Assembly (NCBI GenBank): GCA_023412475.1
Contig: JAEYNR010000054.1
Span: 1 to 46,040 of the forward strand
DNA: 46,040 bases
Source of the DNA: Fibrobacterota bacterium
GTDB taxonomy: Bacteria > Fibrobacterota > Chitinivibrionia > Chitinivibrionales > Chitinispirillaceae
Reading direction: 5' to 3'
Numbering within the stretch: position 1 is the first letter of the stretch; the number at the start of each line of letters is the position of its first letter. Below, piece after piece: positions 45,119-46,040 of the stretch. The position numbers and the translations under genes are program-made. The notes under the pieces were generated by a model. The model had not been told where the DNA came from. It saw only the letters and a list, made by a program, of their open reading frames with translations, and made no database searches.

Positions 45119-45568
45119 AAAAAGAAGTGTTAATTGTTAATCAGAAAAACGGTATGGTACTAATGAAATATGTCTAGTGTAATAAAGAAGAGAAAGTAAC
45201 TTTTTTGACTTTTGGAAGAAAAAATCATAATGTGACTTGCCTTTTGGATAGCAATATAATATTTTAATTTTTAACCATATAGCGTATGTTATTCACATAT
45301 AGGCAATGTAACTTGGTATTACCAGATTAACTTTGACCAAAGCTAATTTGAACCTGATATAAAAGCTTCTAACAGTTGTTTTTATTTTTCGATTATTGTA
45401 AAAATTTGCTCTAATTACTCGAAAAGAGGTCTAAACTTATTTAAATAAGCAGATTTCTTAGCTGCATGAAAATTATGATTTTTTATTAACAATAATGTAG
45501 GTTAGCAGCCTTGATCCTATATACTGCTGCACCGAAATCATAAATTAAAAGTCCATATAAGTTTAATT
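45119..45568. other. AT-rich intergenic stretch
   Basis: No gene, RNA gene or strong hairpin is seen. The block leads into the 11-bp minisatellite. Confidence 0.4.
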
Positions 45569-45701
45569 TTCCGTTCTTGTTCCGTTCTTATTCCGTTCTT
45601 ATTCCGTTCTGTTCCTGTTCCTGTTCCGTTCTTGTTCCGTTCTTGTTCTGTTCTTGTTCTGTTCTTGTTCTGTTTTTGTTCTGTTTTTGTTCTGTTTTTG
45701 T
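45569..45701. repeat. 11-bp minisatellite, about 12 units
   Basis: Units of the form TTCCGTTCTTG change gradually to TTCTGTTCTTG and then TTCTGTTTTTG, with a few irregular TTCCTG units at 45607-45625. The 11-bp period shifts the reading frame at each unit, so it cannot encode a repeated protein. It ends at a TAG that closes the frame ahead of the next fragment. Confidence 0.8.
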
Positions 45702-45703
45702 AG

Positions 45704-46040
45704 CAGGCTGTTATAGATAACAGGCAAAGAGTAGATGAAAACCTGAATAGAATCAGAAATATTGATGTTGGTCTTCCTTACGGATTTGTGGACAATTTGG
45801 TCCAGAACCACAATGGATCAATGTGGGCAGCTACTCCTTATGGTTTAGCTCTGACTACAGTATATAATTCCTCTTCTATCGACAACCTAGAGATTAAACG
45901 TCCAATGAACTCTCCTTCCAGATTTATTGGTATATATGACATGCAGGGAAGAAAGGTTTCTGACAGAATCACTATAAACCGTCGCAGTGACGGCGCTTCA
46001 GGGAATTACATTTACACTGATAACAATATTATTAAAAAAC
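45704..46040 (+). pseudogene. headless propeller plus sorting-domain fragment, runs off the right edge
   Basis: An open frame from just after TAG (45701) to the window end with no start codon near its beginning. It reads GFVDNLVQNHNGSMWAATPYG, a regulator-propeller (Reg_prop) type blade with the xGxxWxAT signature, followed by a sorting-type domain beginning FIGIYDMQGRKVSDRI. The missing N-terminus is replaced by the 11-bp minisatellite, so this is probably the tail of a surface protein whose start was destroyed; it may also be an exon-like remainder of a larger gene beyond a frameshift. Confidence 0.5.

Overview
The window reads as a chromosomal segment of an anaerobic, Gram-negative-type bacterium with low GC content. 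It has signal peptides, a lipoprotein, beta-barrel proteins ending in aromatic residues, and secreted proteins with a C-terminal beta-domain like the type IX (Por) sorting domain. That mix, with a nickel CO dehydrogenase, fits Fibrobacterota/Chitinivibrionota-type or related lineages. This placement is inference; no rRNA or tRNA gene was found in the window. There are many decayed genes, minisatellites and palindromic repeats between intact operons.

Layout. (1) 475-3436, minus strand: glycogen synthase followed by a GH57 alpha-glucan enzyme. (2) 3915-9228, minus strand: an anaerobic CO dehydrogenase operon in the order CooF-like ferredoxin, CooS, FAD/NAD(P) oxidoreductase, V4R-domain protein, CooC. 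It probably passes electrons from CO oxidation to a nicotinamide pool. (3) 9354-12221, minus strand: a pseudokinase, a Roadblock/LC7 protein and a membrane-anchored coiled-coil protein with a second Roadblock-like domain. (4) 12.2-15.0 kb: a repeat-rich zone with a 21-bp array, 44-nt palindromes and duplications, holding one small conserved-looking gene. (5) 15067-17883, plus strand: rapA. (6) 17.9-19.8 kb: a gene graveyard, including a carboxypeptidase-regulatory-like gene broken by two frameshifts. (7) 19882-22603: a divergent LytS/LytTR two-component pair with a long-stem RNA-like element ahead of the regulator. (8) 23.1-32.5 kb: small envelope proteins, then a stress block (BON-domain protein, nicotinate phosphoribosyltransferase, Lon-family protease, Hsp20, an unrecognised 255-residue protein) with a divergent CbpA-type co-chaperone. 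(9) 33030-44482, plus strand: a cytochrome locus. (10) 44.5-46.0 kb: a duplicated segment, an 11-bp minisatellite and gene remnants.

The most notable part is block 9. It encodes a large secreted di-haem protein that reads like hydrazine synthase alpha subunit (HzsA-like). It also encodes a beta-propeller fused to a di-haem peroxidase/MauG-type cytochrome, which is the domain order expected of a fused HzsB-HzsC. With them are a tandem RidA-like protein, a secreted protein with a sorting-type tail, an outer-membrane barrel, and both halves of system II cytochrome c maturation (ResB and CcsA). No hydrazine dehydrogenase-type octahaem protein lies in the window. The tyrosine that, from memory, binds the catalytic haem in anammox HzsA is replaced by asparagine here. 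A related but different redox reaction is therefore more likely than true hydrazine synthesis.

Shine-Dalgarno sequences moved several starts downstream of the longest reading frame: glgA, the 163-residue protein, the sensor kinase, the Lon-like protease, Hsp20, the HzsA-like protein and the barrel protein.
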